Shown one piece after another: positions 43,325-54,937 of a DNA stretch of 64,000 bases. The notes below the pieces were generated by a model, which saw only the letters and a program-made list of their open reading frames with translations, had not been told where the DNA came from and did no database searches. The number at the start of each line of letters is the position of its first letter. Position 1 is the first letter of the stretch. The DNA is from Polynucleobacter tropicus (GTDB lineage Bacteria; Pseudomonadota; Gammaproteobacteria; Burkholderiales; Burkholderiaceae). Position numbers and translations under genes: made by a program. Location of the stretch: positions 1,640,965 through 1,704,964 of the forward strand of contig NZ_CP028942.1 of NCBI RefSeq assembly GCF_013307225.1, read 5' to 3'.

Positions 43325-46216
43325 ATGCCAAACGCCTCAAATACCCCCAATTCATCAGTAGCCAGCTCAGCTGAAGAGCTTGCCAAATCCTACGAACCCG
43401 CACCGATTGAAGCCTATTGGGGCCCAGAATGGGAGCGCAGAGGAATTGCTGATGCCAGCATGGATGAAAGCAAGGGTGACTTTTCGATTCAGTTGCCACC
43501 ACCTAATGTGACCGGCACCCTTCATATGGGGCACGCTTTCAATCAAACCATCATGGATGGTTTAGTGCGCCATGCACGTATGTCCGGCAAAAATACCTTG
43601 TGGGTACCTGGCACAGATCACGCTGGTATTGCCACCCAAATCGTAGTTGAACGCCAACTTGATGCGCAGAAAGTTTCTCGCCACGATCTCGGCCGTGAAA
43701 AGTTCCTAGAAAAAGTCTGGGAGTGGAAAGAAACTTCAGGCAACACCATTACACGCCAAATTCGTCGCTTGGGCGCCTCAATTGATTGGGGTAAAGAATA
43801 TTTCACGATGGATAGCAAAATGTCCAAGGCCGTGGTGGAAGTATTTGTCCGTCTACATGAACAAGGCTTAATTTATCGTGGCAAACGTTTGGTGAACTGG
43901 GATCCTGTTTTAGGCACGGCAGTCTCCGATCTTGAAGTGATGAGCGAAGAAGAAGATGGCTCAATGTGGCACATTCGCTATCCATTGACCGATGGCTCAG
44001 GTCACCTCACAGTCGCAACAACCCGTCCAGAAACCTTGCTGGGTGACGTTGCTGTTATGGTCAATCCTGAAGATGAGCGCTATAAACATCTAATTGGCAA
44101 GTCGGTCAATCTTCCTTTGTGTGACCGTCAAATCCCCATCATCGCTGATGAATATGTTGATTTAAATTTTGGCACTGGCGTTGTGAAAGTGACTCCAGCG
44201 CATGACTTCAATGACTATGCAGTTGGGCAGCGTCATCAGTTGCCGCTCATTAACATTCTCACGCTAGACGCAAAGATTAATGAAAATGCTCCTGCAACTT
44301 ATCAAGGCATGGAACGTTTTGCTGCTCGCAAACAAGTAGTTGCTGATTTAGAGGCAGCGGGCTTGCTTGAAAAAGTTCAGCCACACAAATTAATGGTGCC
44401 GCGCGGTGATCGCACACAGACCATCATTGAGCCTATGCTCACTGATCAATGGTTTGTGGCAATGTCAAAACCAAGTCCTGATAACCAATATCAACCAGGA
44501 TCATCGATTGCAGGCGCAGCTCTAGATGCCGTCACCAAAGGTGACATCAAATTGGTTCCTGAGAATTGGATTAATACCTACACCCAATGGCTGGAAAACA
44601 TCCAAGACTGGTGCATCTCTCGACAACTTTGGTGGGGTCATCAGATTCCTGCTTGGTATGGCGATGATGGTCAAATTTTTGTGGCACGCTCCGAAGAAGA
44701 GGCTAAGGCTAAGGCTGTGGCAGCTGGCTACACCGGCAAACTCAATCGCGACCCCGATGTACTTGATACCTGGTTTAGCTCTGCGCTGGTTCCATTTAGC
44801 TCATTAGGCTGGCCAGAAGAAACGCCAGCACTAAATCATTTCCTACCTTCTTCAGTATTGGTTACGGGCTTTGACATCATTTTCTTCTGGGTAGCGCGCA
44901 TGGTCATGATGACCTGCCACTTCACAGGAAAAGTGCCATTCCATACGGTTTATGTGCATGGCTTGGTGCGCGATGCTGAGGGTCAAAAGATGAGCAAGTC
45001 CAAAGGTAATACTTTGGATCCAATCGACTTAATTGATGGCATCAAACTGGATGAGCTTGTAGGCAAGCGCACTACCGGACTCATGAATCCAAAGCAAGCC
45101 GAGAGCATTAGCAAGAAAACCAAAAAAGAATTTCCGGATGGTATTCCCGCATTTGGTACAGATGCCTTGCGCTTTACCTTCGCTTCTTTGGCATCACTTG
45201 GGCGCAATATTAATTTCGATCAGAAGCGTTGCGAGGGTTATCGTAATTTCTGCAACAAGCTCTGGAATGCAACTCGCTTTGTATTGATGAATTGCCCAGG
45301 CGGCGATGAAGATAATGGCCTCGCTCCATGCGATAACCAATGTGGCCCTGATGGTTACCTGGACTTCTCGCCTGCGGATCGCTGGATTGTGTCGCAACTA
45401 CAAAGAACCGAGTCCGAGGTTGCCAAAGGATTCCAAAACTATCGCTTTGACAATATTGCTAATAGCATCTACCAATTCGTTTGGGATGAATACTGCGATT
45501 GGTATTTAGAGCTTGCAAAAGTTCAACTACAGACCGGCACGCCAGCACAACAACGCGCAACACGTCGTACCCTATTGCGCGTACTTGAGACTATCTTGCG
45601 TATGGCGCACCCACTTATTCCATTCATTACCGAAACACTTTGGCAAACCGTTGGACCAAAGTCTGGAAAAGAATTAGCTAAGCAGGCTAAGCAAACAATT
45701 GCATTACAACCCTACCCTGTTTCTCAACCAGAAAAAATTGATGAGCAAAGCGAAGATTGGGTGGCGCAAGTTAAAGCGATTGTGGATGCCTGCAGAAACC
45801 TGCGCGGTGAAATGCAAGTACCCCCAGGTCAAAAAGTGCCTCTGTGGATTTACGGTCCAGAAGCTTTCTTGCAAAAAGCGACTCCTTATTTGCTCGCTTT
45901 AGCCAAGCTGACAGAAGTCAAAATCTACAGCGATGAATCCGCCCTGGAAAAAGATGCCCCAGGGGCGCCAATTGCTCTCGTGGGCGATATCAAGTTACTC
46001 CTCAAGATTGAAGTGGATGTGGCGGCTGAGCGCGCCCGTCTTGGTAAAGAAATTGAACGCCTTGCCAATGAAATCACTAAAGCCCGCAGCAAGCTAGGCA
46101 ACGAAAGCTTCGTTGCTCGTGCCCCAGCTGAAGTAGTTGCCCAGGAAAAACAACGTCTTGCTGGCTTTGAGCAAAATCATGAGAAGCTTGTTGCACAATT
46201 AGAACGTCTTCAATAA
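43325..46216 (+). CDS. valS: Valyl-tRNA synthetase
   Basis: A 963-residue class I synthetase. The HIGH-type motif is [15 protein letters not shown] (HMGH) and the KMSKS loop is [14 protein letters not shown]. The editing domain and a C-terminal coiled coil ([21 protein letters not shown]) are complete. The ATG at 43325 is preferred over an in-frame TTG at 43316. Divergent from uvrD by only 24 bp, so the two promoters must overlap the coding ends. Confidence 0.97.
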   Translation: MPNASNTPNSSVASSAEELAKSYEPAPIEAYWGPEWERRGIADASMDESKGDFSIQLPPPNVTGTLHMGHAFNQTIMDGLVRHARMSGKNTLWVPGTDHAGIATQIVVERQLDAQKVSRHDLGREKFLEKVWEWKETSGNTITRQIRRLGASIDWGKEYFTMDSKMSKAVVEVFVRLHEQGLIYRGKRLVNWDPVLGTAVSDLEVMSEEEDGSMWHIRYPLTDGSGHLTVATTRPETLLGDVAVMVNPEDERYKHLIGKSVNLPLCDRQIPIIADEYVDLNFGTGVVKVTPAHDFNDYAVGQRHQLPLINILTLDAKINENAPATYQGMERFAARKQVVADLEAAGLLEKVQPHKLMVPRGDRTQTIIEPMLTDQWFVAMSKPSPDNQYQPGSSIAGAALDAVTKGDIKLVPENWINTYTQWLENIQDWCISRQLWWGHQIPAWYGDDGQIFVARSEEEAKAKAVAAGYTGKLNRDPDVLDTWFSSALVPFSSLGWPEETPALNHFLPSSVLVTGFDIIFFWVARMVMMTCHFTGKVPFHTVYVHGLVRDAEGQKMSKSKGNTLDPIDLIDGIKLDELVGKRTTGLMNPKQAESISKKTKKEFPDGIPAFGTDALRFTFASLASLGRNINFDQKRCEGYRNFCNKLWNATRFVLMNCPGGDEDNGLAPCDNQCGPDGYLDFSPADRWIVSQLQRTESEVAKGFQNYRFDNIANSIYQFVWDEYCDWYLELAKVQLQTGTPAQQRATRRTLLRVLETILRMAHPLIPFITETLWQTVGPKSGKELAKQAKQTIALQPYPVSQPEKIDEQSEDWVAQVKAIVDACRNLRGEMQVPPGQKVPLWIYGPEAFLQKATPYLLALAKLTEVKIYSDESALEKDAPGAPIALVGDIKLLLKIEVDVAAERARLGKEIERLANEITKARSKLGNESFVARAPAEVVAQEKQRLAGFEQNHEKLVAQLERLQ

Positions 46217-46230
46217 AGATCGGATTAGCA

Positions 46231-47115
46231 ATGCCCTTGTCTACCAAAGCGGTCACTAAAGCAGTTTTCCCAGTTGCGGGTCTTGGCACTCGTTTTTTAC
46301 CAGCGACTAAAGCCAGCCCAAAAGAAATGCTCAATGTGGTTGATAAGCCACTTATTCAGTATGCGGTTGAAGAAGCTATTGCAGCAGGCATCACTGAAAT
46401 GATTTTTGTGACTGGCCGTAGCAAGCGCGCAATTGAAGATCACTTTGATAAAGCTTATGAGCTTGAAGCTGAGCTTGAGGCAAAAAATAAGCAAGCCTTA
46501 CTAGAGATCGTGCGTAGCGTTAAACCCAGTCATGTTGATTGCGTATATGTCCGTCAACCAGAGGCGCTTGGTCTCGGTCATGCAGTGCTGTGCGCAGAGA
46601 AGCTGGTTCGTGACGAACCGTTTGCGGTAATCCTGGCAGATGATTTATTAGACGGCAATCCACCCGTTCTCAAGCAAATGCTCAAAGTTTATGAAGAGCA
46701 AAATGGTTCAGTCTTAGCAGTTGAAAAGATTGATCCAGCCAAGAGCAGTTCCTATGGCATCGTTGCTGGCACTGAAGTAGCCAAAGGCATCCATCGCTTA
46801 AATGGCATTGTGGAGAAGCCTCAACCTAAAGATGCTCCATCGAACTTAGCGGTTGTAGGCCGATATGTTCTGTCTTCCGATATTTTTCAGCATATTCGCA
46901 ATCTCAAGCCTGGTGCTGGCGGAGAAATTCAACTAACTGATGCGATTGCTTCACTCTTAAAAGAAGATCCTGTATTCGCTTACGAATACGATGGCGTTCG
47001 TTATGACTGCGGCAGCAAATTAGGATATCTCAAAGCTTCCGTGGAATTTGCTTTGCGCCACCCAGAAGTGTCAAAAGATTTTGAGGCTTATCTAAAGAGT
47101 CGCTCGCTAATTTAA
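46231..47115 (+). CDS. galU: UTP-glucose-1-phosphate uridylyltransferase
   Basis: A 294-residue nucleotidyltransferase making UDP-glucose for polysaccharides and lipopolysaccharide. It has [25 protein letters not shown] at the N-terminus, the catalytic-aspartate segment [12 protein letters not shown] and the sugar-binding [20 protein letters not shown]. Length is normal. It begins 14 bp after valS. Confidence 0.96.
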   Translation: MPLSTKAVTKAVFPVAGLGTRFLPATKASPKEMLNVVDKPLIQYAVEEAIAAGITEMIFVTGRSKRAIEDHFDKAYELEAELEAKNKQALLEIVRSVKPSHVDCVYVRQPEALGLGHAVLCAEKLVRDEPFAVILADDLLDGNPPVLKQMLKVYEEQNGSVLAVEKIDPAKSSSYGIVAGTEVAKGIHRLNGIVEKPQPKDAPSNLAVVGRYVLSSDIFQHIRNLKPGAGGEIQLTDAIASLLKEDPVFAYEYDGVRYDCGSKLGYLKASVEFALRHPEVSKDFEAYLKSRSLI

Positions 47116-47143
47116 TTACTACGATTGATGAAGCGATGAAATA

Positions 47144-47170
47144 AAAAAGGCAGGTATTACCTGCCTTTTT
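47144..47170. terminator. Bidirectional terminator between galU and tusA
   Basis: Stem AAAAAGGCAGG/CCTGCCTTTTT with a 5-nt loop TATTA. It has A and T tails on both sides and serves the two convergent genes. Confidence 0.85.
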
Positions 47171-47181
47171 CTTTGGTTTGT

Positions 47182-47427
47182 TTATCTTCTTTTCAGAAAG
47201 AAAACCAATACATCGCCTTCGGTAGTGCTGCCGATTAGTTCATTGCCAGTTTGCTTGGCAAACGCAGGGAAATCTCTAGACGCCCCAGAATCTGTTGCTT
47301 TAATCTTGAGCACTTCACCAGACTGCATAGTGGCTAAAGCTTTCTTGGTGCGCAAAATGGGCAATGGGCAATTCATACCAATGGCATCTACTTCAGCATT
47401 AAAAGCAATATTGCTCAGGTCACTCAT
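47182..47427 (-). CDS. tusA: TusA-like sulfur carrier protein
   Basis: An 81-residue SirA/TusA-fold protein. The persulfide cysteine is in [17 protein letters not shown] (CPxP motif). It transfers sulfur in tRNA thiolation or other sulfur relays. The start ATG at 47427 overlaps the alaS stop as ATGA, meaning translational coupling to alaS. The C-terminal [10 protein letters not shown] is typical. Confidence 0.93.
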   Translation of the reverse strand: MSDLSNIAFNAEVDAIGMNCPLPILRTKKALATMQSGEVLKIKATDSGASRDFPAFAKQTGNELIGSTTEGDVLVFFLKRR

Positions 47428-50048
47428 TTGCTTGCTACCCAATCTTTGACGCCAGCAAGAGCTGCATTGAGCTTGCTAGGATCATTACCGCCCGCCATCG
47501 CCATTTCTGGTTTGCCGCCGCCTTTACCACCCACTTGCTGAGCAACAAAATTCACGAGATCGCCAGCTTTCACTTTGGCAATTGAATCTGCTGTTACTCC
47601 AGCAACCAAACTCACTTTATCACCCTGAACTGAAGCCAAAACGATTGCTGCTGATTTGAGTTTTGCTTTCAAGGCATCCATAGTCTCACGCAATACCCCA
47701 GCATCTGCACCATCTAAACGTGCAGCGAGAACTTTGATGCCATTAATATCAATCGCTTGCCCGGCCAACTCGTCACCTTGGCTTGCAGCCAACTTCGAAT
47801 TAACCTTTTCTAGTTCACGCTCAGCTTGACGCAAACTCTCTTGTAGTTGCGCTACACGATTTATCAAATCGCCAGGATGCGTCTTCAAGATAGCCGCTAC
47901 TTCATTAACCTTATCTTCTAGGCCTTGCAAGAACTGCAGAGCGTGATTACCAGTAACCGCTTCAACACGGCGTATACCTGCGGCAACACCACCCTCAGAA
48001 ACAATCTTGAGGCTTCCAATATCACCCGTGCGAGATACGTGAGTACCCCCACATAATTCTTTTGAGCTACCGATCTCAAGAACACGCACTTCATCGCCAT
48101 ACTTCTCGCCAAAGAGCATCATGGCACCAGTCTTTTGCGCATCCTCCAAAGACATCACTTTTCCAGAGGTGGCGGTATTGGCCAAAATCTCGGCATTCAC
48201 AATATCTTCAACGCGGCGAATTTGTTCTGCTGTAATTGGAGCATTATGCGTAAAGTCAAATCGGGTCTTGGTAGCATCAACTAAAGAGCCTTTTTGTTGA
48301 ACGTGATCACCCAAAACTTCTCGCAAAGCTTTGTGCAAGATATGAGTAGCGCTGTGGTTACGCATGGTGTCTGTTCTTTGCTGAACATCCACCAAAGCAT
48401 TTAATGTGTCGCCTACCTTAATCTCACCTTCCAGCAATACGCCTTGATGGCCAAATACATCAGCCTGGATCTTGAAGGTATCTTCGACGGCAAAACGAAT
48501 TGACTCATTGCGCAATTCACCGCGATCACCAACCTGACCGCCAGACTCTGCATAGAACGGTGTGTTGTCCAGAACCACTACCGCGGCATCTCCCGCTTTA
48601 ACTGAAGCAACCTCAGATCCATCAACATACAAAGCGGTTACCTTGGCGCCTTCATGCTTGAGTGTGTCGTATCCATGGAATTGCGTTGGCTGGCCCTTGT
48701 ATTCCAAACCCTGAGCGACCTTAAACTTACCTGCCGCTCTAGCTTGATCACGTTGCTTTTGCATCGCGAACTCAAAACCTTCAGCATCAACTGTGACGCC
48801 ACGCTCACGACAAACGTCTGCTGTTAAATCCAATGGGAAGCCAAAAGTGTCATGCAAGCGGAATGCGGTTTCACCATCAACCACTTTGGCGCCGCCTGCT
48901 AACGCACCATCCAAGATTTCCATACCGTTGGCAATCGTTTGGAAGAAACGCTCTTCCTCTTGCTTTAATACTTCGCTCACTTTATCTTGCGCCGCGCGCA
49001 ATTCAGGATAGGCATCACCCATTTCTTGAACCAGCGCAGGTACAAGTTGATAGAAAAATGGTTTACGTGCACCTAGCTTGTAACCATGGCGAATCGCGCG
49101 ACGCGCAATACGACGCAATACATAACCGCGCCCTGCGTTGCCTGGAATAACGCCGTCAACCACAATAAAACTACATGCGCGAATATGATCTGCAATCACC
49201 TTCAAAGATGGGCTGGCCGCATCGCAATTACCGCCACCCGCCGCATCAACAGCATCCTTGGAGGCCTTAAGTAAATTGACGAAGAGGTCGATTTCATAAT
49301 TGGAATGAACGTGCTGCAACACTGCTGCGATACGCTCTAAACCCATACCAGTATCAACGCTAGGCTTAGGCAGCGGATGCATCACACCCGCTTCATCGCG
49401 ATTGAACTGCATGAAGACGTTATTCCAAATTTCAATGAAACGATCACCATCTTCTTCAGGACTACCTGGAGGGCCACCAGGAATATGTTCACCATGATCG
49501 TAGAAAATTTCCGTGCATGGTCCGCATGGACCTGTGTCACCCATCATCCAGAAATTATCAGAAGCGTAACGCGCACCCTTGTTATCGCCAATTCGAATAA
49601 TGCGATCTGCAGGCACGCCAATTTGATCTTTCCAAATGGCATAAGCCTCATCATCTTCGGCATACACCGTGACCAATAACTTATCTTTTGGTAGCTTAAA
49701 TACTTGGGTCAATAAATCCCAGGCAAATTGAATCGCATCTTTCTTGAAATAGTCTCCGAAGGAAAAATTGCCTAACATCTCAAAAAAGGTATGGTGACGT
49801 GCGGTGTAGCCCACGTTATCCAAGTCGTTGTGCTTACCGCCAGCTCGTATACATTTTTGGGCTGTCGTCGCACGGCTATAGGGGCGCTTGTCAAAGCCTA
49901 AAAATACGTCCTTAAATTGGTTCATCCCCGCATTGGTAAAGAGCAGGGTTGGGTCATCGCCAGGAACTACTGGGCTTGAAGGGACGATTTGGTGACCTTT
50001 TTGAGCAAAGAAATCCAGGTAAGCCTGGCGAATTTGGGAGACTTTCAT
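47424..50048 (-). CDS. alaS: Alanyl-tRNA synthetase
   Basis: An 874-residue class II synthetase. N-terminal aminoacylation domain: [43 protein letters not shown]. Editing domain: [18 protein letters not shown] and [13 protein letters not shown] (zinc ligands). The C-terminal DHHA1 domain is Gly-rich ([15 protein letters not shown]). Complete and of normal length. Confidence 0.97.
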   Translation of the reverse strand: MKVSQIRQAYLDFFAQKGHQIVPSSPVVPGDDPTLLFTNAGMNQFKDVFLGFDKRPYSRATTAQKCIRAGGKHNDLDNVGYTARHHTFFEMLGNFSFGDYFKKDAIQFAWDLLTQVFKLPKDKLLVTVYAEDDEAYAIWKDQIGVPADRIIRIGDNKGARYASDNFWMMGDTGPCGPCTEIFYDHGEHIPGGPPGSPEEDGDRFIEIWNNVFMQFNRDEAGVMHPLPKPSVDTGMGLERIAAVLQHVHSNYEIDLFVNLLKASKDAVDAAGGGNCDAASPSLKVIADHIRACSFIVVDGVIPGNAGRGYVLRRIARRAIRHGYKLGARKPFFYQLVPALVQEMGDAYPELRAAQDKVSEVLKQEEERFFQTIANGMEILDGALAGGAKVVDGETAFRLHDTFGFPLDLTADVCRERGVTVDAEGFEFAMQKQRDQARAAGKFKVAQGLEYKGQPTQFHGYDTLKHEGAKVTALYVDGSEVASVKAGDAAVVVLDNTPFYAESGGQVGDRGELRNESIRFAVEDTFKIQADVFGHQGVLLEGEIKVGDTLNALVDVQQRTDTMRNHSATHILHKALREVLGDHVQQKGSLVDATKTRFDFTHNAPITAEQIRRVEDIVNAEILANTATSGKVMSLEDAQKTGAMMLFGEKYGDEVRVLEIGSSKELCGGTHVSRTGDIGSLKIVSEGGVAAGIRRVEAVTGNHALQFLQGLEDKVNEVAAILKTHPGDLINRVAQLQESLRQAERELEKVNSKLAASQGDELAGQAIDINGIKVLAARLDGADAGVLRETMDALKAKLKSAAIVLASVQGDKVSLVAGVTADSIAKVKAGDLVNFVAQQVGGKGGGKPEMAMAGGNDPSKLNAALAGVKDWVASK

Positions 50049-50174
50049 AGCCGTAATTATGGCATTCGCACCCGTCTAGGGCAAACCCTAGACAAGATCC
50101 CCCCCTCGTGGCTTACAATCGCTCAATATCAATAAATAATCGGCTTCTAAGTCCGATATAAAAAGGAGCGCAAC

Positions 50175-50636
50175 TTGAAAATTCGCAATCAACGGGATTT
50201 TGGGGCTGGTGTCATGTACATCGTGATCGGCCTCTTCTTCACCATCGTGGCTACTCAATACCCAATGGGTACTGCGGCCAAAATGGGTCCAGGCTACTTC
50301 CCATTCTTCTTAGGCATTTTGATGACCCTTTTGGGTCTGATCGTTGCAGTCAAGGCTCTGGGAGCCACAGCAGCAATCGAATCGATTCCTAAATTCAACT
50401 GGAGAGTGATTGCACAAATTACTGGCTCAGTAGTGCTGTACGGATTGCTATTGCCAAGAATGGGTTTCTTGATCGCAGTGGTCGTATTAGTTCTCGTATC
50501 TGCAAGTGCCAGCAAAGAGTTCACATGGAAGGGTTCGCTAATTAATGCGGCTTTCCTCGTGATATTCACATACTCAGTATTTGTGGTGGGCTTGAAGCTT
50601 CAGTTCCCATTGCTGCCTGTATTCCTACAACAATAA
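50175..50636 (+). CDS. tctB: TctB-like small membrane subunit of a tripartite tricarboxylate transporter
   Basis: A 153-residue protein with four membrane helices and the N-terminal GAGVMYIVIGLFFTIVATQYPMGTAAKMGPGYFP characteristic of TctB. The start is the TTG at 50175, 6 nt after GGAG. It pairs with TctA 19 bp downstream. The periplasmic binding partner TctC is not encoded here. Confidence 0.92.
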   Translation: MKIRNQRDFGAGVMYIVIGLFFTIVATQYPMGTAAKMGPGYFPFFLGILMTLLGLIVAVKALGATAAIESIPKFNWRVIAQITGSVVLYGLLLPRMGFLIAVVVLVLVSASASKEFTWKGSLINAAFLVIFTYSVFVVGLKLQFPLLPVFLQQ

Positions 50637-50655
50637 CGAACCAGGACTCTGAAAA

Positions 50656-52158
50656 ATGGATTTATTTGCTAACTTAGCTCTCGGTTTCGATACCGCGTTC
50701 ACTCTACAAAACCTCCTGTACTGCCTCATCGGTTGTATCTTGGGAACCCTCATTGGCGTTTTGCCTGGTCTTGGCCCCATCGCCACTATCGCGATGCTCT
50801 TGCCAGCAACCTATGCCCTGCCTCCTATTGCCGCATTGATCATGTTGGCTGGTATTTATTACGGCTCACAATACGGCGGATCTACAACAGCGATTTTGCT
50901 CAATATCCCAGGAGAAACGTCCTCGGTGGTGACGGCGATTGACGGCTACCAAATGGCCCGCAATGGTCGAGCAGGTGTTGCTTTGTTTACTGCCGGCATG
51001 GGTTCATTCTTCGCTGGCTGCGTTGCAACCTTAGTATTGGCTGCTTTCGCTGCACCACTCTCACAACTCGCATTTAAGTTTGGTCCTGCAGAGTATTTCT
51101 CATTGATGGTGCTTGGCTTGATCGGCGCGGTAGTGTTGGCGTCCGGCTCTTTAATTAAAGCGATTGGCATGATCATCCTCGGCTTGCTCATGGGCTTGAT
51201 TGGTACCGACGTGAACTCTGGTGTATCTCGCTATGCGTTTGACATTCCTGAGTTGAGTGACGGTATTGGCTTCGTAGCTGTTGCGATGGGTGTATTCGGT
51301 TTTGCTGAAATCATGGGTAACCTTGAAAAGCAAGGTGAAGATGAGGGCTTCCTCAATAAGCTCACCAGCATGATCCCAACTAAGAGCGATGTGAAGCGCA
51401 TGATTCCTTCAATTTTGCGTGGCACAACAATCGGCTCCATCTTGGGCATCCTCCCTGGCGGCGGCGCAGCTTTAGCAGCGTTCGGCGCTTACTCTGTCGA
51501 GAAAAAGTCCTCCAAGTACACCCATGAATTTGGTAAGGGTGCGATTGAAGGTGTTGCAGGTCCTGAATCAGCAAACAATGCTGCTGCTCAAACTTCATTT
51601 ATTCCATTGCTTACTTTAGGTATCCCACCTAATGCGGTAATGGCATTGATGGTTGGCGCGATGACCATTCACAACATTCAACCTGGCCCACAAGTGATGA
51701 CCAGTAACCCTGCGTTGTTCTGGGGTCTGATCGCCTCTATGTGGATCGGTAACGTGATGTTGATTCTCTTGAATTTGCCACTCATCGGTATTTGGGTGAA
51801 GCTCTTGAAGATCCCATATCGCTTCCTCTACCCAGCAATTTTGGTGTTCTGCTGTATTGGTGTGTACACCGTGAACAACACCGTGTTTGACGTTTATGTA
51901 ACCGCTGGCTTCGGCTTAATTGGTTACCTATTCTTCAAATTGGGTTGCGAACCTCCTCCGCTACTCTTGGGATTCGTTCTTGGACCTATGATGGAAGAGA
52001 ACTTCCGTCGCGCATTGTTACTCTCTCGCGGCGACTTCACAACCTTCGTTACCCGTCCACTGTCACTCGGATTATTGATTGCGGCAGCTTTGCTGGTTGT
52101 AATCGTAGCCTTGCCAGCAGTGAAAAAGACTCGCGAAGAGGCATTCGTCGAAGACTGA
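50656..52158 (+). CDS. tctA: TctA-like large membrane subunit of a tripartite tricarboxylate transporter
   Basis: A 500-residue transporter with about 11-12 helices. Family signatures are GVLPGLGPIATIAMLLPATYALPP and YYGSQYGGSTTAILLNIPGE near the N-terminus, and GILPGGGAALAAFGAYSVEKK with GPESANNAAAQTSFIPLLTLGIP centrally. It imports carboxylates (citrate-like acids) driven by an ion gradient with TctB and a separate TctC. Which TctC serves it is unknown, since many betaproteobacteria have many unlinked copies. Confidence 0.95.
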   Translation: MDLFANLALGFDTAFTLQNLLYCLIGCILGTLIGVLPGLGPIATIAMLLPATYALPPIAALIMLAGIYYGSQYGGSTTAILLNIPGETSSVVTAIDGYQMARNGRAGVALFTAGMGSFFAGCVATLVLAAFAAPLSQLAFKFGPAEYFSLMVLGLIGAVVLASGSLIKAIGMIILGLLMGLIGTDVNSGVSRYAFDIPELSDGIGFVAVAMGVFGFAEIMGNLEKQGEDEGFLNKLTSMIPTKSDVKRMIPSILRGTTIGSILGILPGGGAALAAFGAYSVEKKSSKYTHEFGKGAIEGVAGPESANNAAAQTSFIPLLTLGIPPNAVMALMVGAMTIHNIQPGPQVMTSNPALFWGLIASMWIGNVMLILLNLPLIGIWVKLLKIPYRFLYPAILVFCCIGVYTVNNTVFDVYVTAGFGLIGYLFFKLGCEPPPLLLGFVLGPMMEENFRRALLLSRGDFTTFVTRPLSLGLLIAAALLVVIVALPAVKKTREEAFVED

Positions 52159-52181
52159 TTGTCTTAGACCTCACGGAAACG

Positions 52182-52208
52182 AGCCCGCTGCAGTTTGCGG
52201 GCTTTTTC
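52182..52208 (+). terminator. Rho-independent terminator after tctA
   Basis: Stem AGCCCGC/GCGGGCT with an 8-nt loop and TTTTTC tail, 24 bp past the tctA stop and ahead of glnS. Confidence 0.85.
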
Positions 52209-52242
52209 TTTATGGGTCCAGGGTTTTCTCTACAATGTGGCT

Positions 52243-54033
52243 ATGTCCCAAGATAGCAAATCCCCTAAAGTAGGCGCGGTAAGCACGGCAGGTACTGGCG
52301 CAGTTACCGAGCCATCTAACTTCTTACGCCAAATCATCGATCAAGATTTGGCAAGTGGCGCATTCTCACAGCGCACCAATTTAGCCGGCGAGCCCATTCC
52401 CTCCATCATTACCCGCTTTCCACCAGAACCAAATGGCTACTTACATATTGGCCATGCAAAAAGTATTTGCCTCAATTTTGGTTTAGCGGCGGATTACAAC
52501 CAACAAGCAGGTGGCGCACGTTGCAACATGCGTTTGGACGACACTAATCCTGTTAAAGAAGATGTTGAATACGCCGACAGCATTTTGGATGCGGTGAAGT
52601 GGCTGGGTTTTGATTGGGGAACTCACCTTTATCACGCAAGCGATTACTTTGATCGCCTCTATGAGTTTGCGGAAATTTTGATTCAGCACGGCAAAGCCTA
52701 TGTTGATAGTCAAAGCGCTGATGACATTCATACGAATCGCGGGAACTTTGGTCAAGCAGGTAAAAACAGTCCTTATCGTGATCGTAGCCCAGAAGAAAAT
52801 CTTACCCTCTTTCGCGAAATGCGCGACGGCAAATTTAAAGATGGTGAACATGTTCTGCGCCTGAAGATTGATATGGCGCATCCCAATATTGTGATGCGTG
52901 ACCCTGTGGTTTACCGTATCCGCCATACGGATCACCACCGCACTGGCAGTAAGTGGTGCATCTACCCCTTATATGACTTTACGCATTGCATCTCAGACGC
53001 ATTAGAAAATGTTTCCCACTCCATTTGCACCTTGGAGTTTGAGAACAATCGCCCACTGTATGACTGGATTGTAAATTCCCTAAAAGAATTGGGTGTATTT
53101 AAAGATCCCGTTCCACATCAGTACGAATTTGCTCGCCTTAATCTCACTTACACCATTACAAGTAAGCGCAAGTTATTGCAACTTGTTGAAGAAAAGCATG
53201 TTGATGGCTGGGACGATCCTCGTATGCCTACGATCGTTGGTATTCGTCGACGTGGCTATACCCCTGAGAGTATTCGTCTGTTCTGCGAACGCATTGGCGT
53301 ATCCAAGGCAGATAGCTGGATTGATATGAGCACTCTTGATCAAGCCTTGCGTGATGATCTTGAAGTAAGAGCTCCAAGAGCCACGGCAGTACTTAAGCCC
53401 TTGAAGCTGGTTGTAGAAAATTTCGATGCGAATGCAAAAGAGCGTTGCTCTGCTCCACGCCACCCTCAATATCCAGAATGGGGTAATCGCGAATTCCATT
53501 TCACACGCGAGCTATGGATTGAGGCTGATGACTTTATGAAGGAACCCATTAAAGGATTCTTCAGGCTGTATCCACCTATTGGCGATCAGCCAGGTAGTCG
53601 CGTCCGTTTACGTCATGGCTTTGTAGTGGAGTGCACTGGATTTGAAACTGATGCGCAAGGAAACGTTGCGCAAGTCAACGTGACGCATTTTCCCGATAGT
53701 AAGAGTGGCACCCCGGGATCCAATAACTACAAGGTGAAGGGCAATATTCACTGGATCAGCACTGCGGAAGCCATTCCCGCTGAGGTTCGCCTCTATGATC
53801 ACCTCTTTACAGATCCACATCCAGATAGCGGCGATAAGAACTTCTTAGATGCGATTAATCCAAAATCTAAAGAAACTATTTCGGCTTACTTAGAGCCTTG
53901 CATGCAAGATGCTCAAGCTGAAGATCGCTTCCAGTTCGAACGTCATGGTTACTTTATTGCCGATAAAGCAGACTCCAAACCAGGCGAGCTGGTATTCAAC
54001 CGTACGGTTGGCCTCAAGGATTCTTGGAAATAG
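52243..54033 (+). CDS. glnS: Glutaminyl-tRNA synthetase
   Basis: A 596-residue class I synthetase. The HIGH motif is RFPPEPNGYLHIGHAKSICLNF and the KMSKS-equivalent is TYTITSKRKLLQLV. An N-terminal extension of about 25 residues is rich in Ala/Thr/Gly. The start ATG at 52243 (MSQDSKSP) is chosen; an upstream frame reaching into the tctA terminator is not credible. It overlaps the last 20 bp of the convergent epimerase gene. Confidence 0.95.
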   Translation: MSQDSKSPKVGAVSTAGTGAVTEPSNFLRQIIDQDLASGAFSQRTNLAGEPIPSIITRFPPEPNGYLHIGHAKSICLNFGLAADYNQQAGGARCNMRLDDTNPVKEDVEYADSILDAVKWLGFDWGTHLYHASDYFDRLYEFAEILIQHGKAYVDSQSADDIHTNRGNFGQAGKNSPYRDRSPEENLTLFREMRDGKFKDGEHVLRLKIDMAHPNIVMRDPVVYRIRHTDHHRTGSKWCIYPLYDFTHCISDALENVSHSICTLEFENNRPLYDWIVNSLKELGVFKDPVPHQYEFARLNLTYTITSKRKLLQLVEEKHVDGWDDPRMPTIVGIRRRGYTPESIRLFCERIGVSKADSWIDMSTLDQALRDDLEVRAPRATAVLKPLKLVVENFDANAKERCSAPRHPQYPEWGNREFHFTRELWIEADDFMKEPIKGFFRLYPPIGDQPGSRVRLRHGFVVECTGFETDAQGNVAQVNVTHFPDSKSGTPGSNNYKVKGNIHWISTAEAIPAEVRLYDHLFTDPHPDSGDKNFLDAINPKSKETISAYLEPCMQDAQAEDRFQFERHGYFIADKADSKPGELVFNRTVGLKDSWK

Positions 54034-54910
54034 TCTTCAGGAAATCCGCTACGCTTGGATAACGTAGCGGTGTTTTTAGTTCTGATAAGCGCGTGTTTGT
54101 CACACGTCTAGACTCCCGCATAAAAGACCACAGCATCGGACTCACTATTTCCCGCAATTGGGCCGCTGGCATTCTTGGTGCTCTTGCTAAACCAAAAGCA
54201 TCCGCTACTTCATCAAAATAATCACCCATCTTGGTTTCATTACCATCGCATGCATTAATGACTCTTTGAGGTTTGCCATGAAAGACGGCTGCGCAAACCA
54301 GACGCGCTAAATCATCGCTATGAATGTGATTGGAGTACGCATCCTCTTCTGGCAATAAAGCAGGGGTTTGAGATTGCAAGCGCTCTAGCGGCAAACGATT
54401 GGCAGCATAGATCCCTGGCACACGCAAAATCGTCACGGCAATTCCATGTGCGGGTCCCCATAGACGTAGCATCCCCTCCGCATCCACCCTGCGTTGGGCT
54501 CGCTCACTTTGCGGATTGACTGGAGTCACTTCGCTCACTCTGGCACCCCGATGATCGCCGTAGACACCGGTAGTGCTGATATAGATCAGCCGCCTGACGA
54601 CGGAAGACCCTTGGGCTAAAATTCTAAGCAGGTTACGGGTTCGGTAATCACGATTTCCTTGATTTTGGGGTGGAGCTAAATGAATGACAGTTTGCGCTAA
54701 ACCCGCAAGCCGCCATAAAGAGTCTGGATGATCCAGATTTCCCAAAATTGGTGTCGCGCCAGCCTCCCGCAACTCCTGAAAACGATGTTGTGAAGAAGTA
54801 AGCGCAAAAACCCGATGACTAGGCGATAGCTGTTTTGCCACTCGGAGGCCAATATCGCCACAGCCAATAATCAGGATTGAAGGTTTACCAAAAGTACGCA
54901 TAAGTAACAT
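54014..54910 (-). CDS. NAD(P)-binding epimerase-like protein (atypical short-chain reductase)
   Basis: A 298-residue Rossmann protein with the nucleotide-binding GCGDIGLRVAKQL and a YISTTGVYGDHRGARVSE active-site region (Y-G-D-H). It resembles the YeeZ/extended-SDR family. Substrate unknown. The ATG at 54910 is used; 54901 (MRTFGKP) is equally possible. It is divergent from the ferredoxin-reductase fusion. Confidence 0.82.
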   Translation of the reverse strand: MLLMRTFGKPSILIIGCGDIGLRVAKQLSPSHRVFALTSSQHRFQELREAGATPILGNLDHPDSLWRLAGLAQTVIHLAPPQNQGNRDYRTRNLLRILAQGSSVVRRLIYISTTGVYGDHRGARVSEVTPVNPQSERAQRRVDAEGMLRLWGPAHGIAVTILRVPGIYAANRLPLERLQSQTPALLPEEDAYSNHIHSDDLARLVCAAVFHGKPQRVINACDGNETKMGDYFDEVADAFGLARAPRMPAAQLREIVSPMLWSFMRESRRVTNTRLSELKTPLRYPSVADFLKTISKNP

Positions 54911-54937
54911 CGTAACGATTTATTGAAAGGAATGAGA

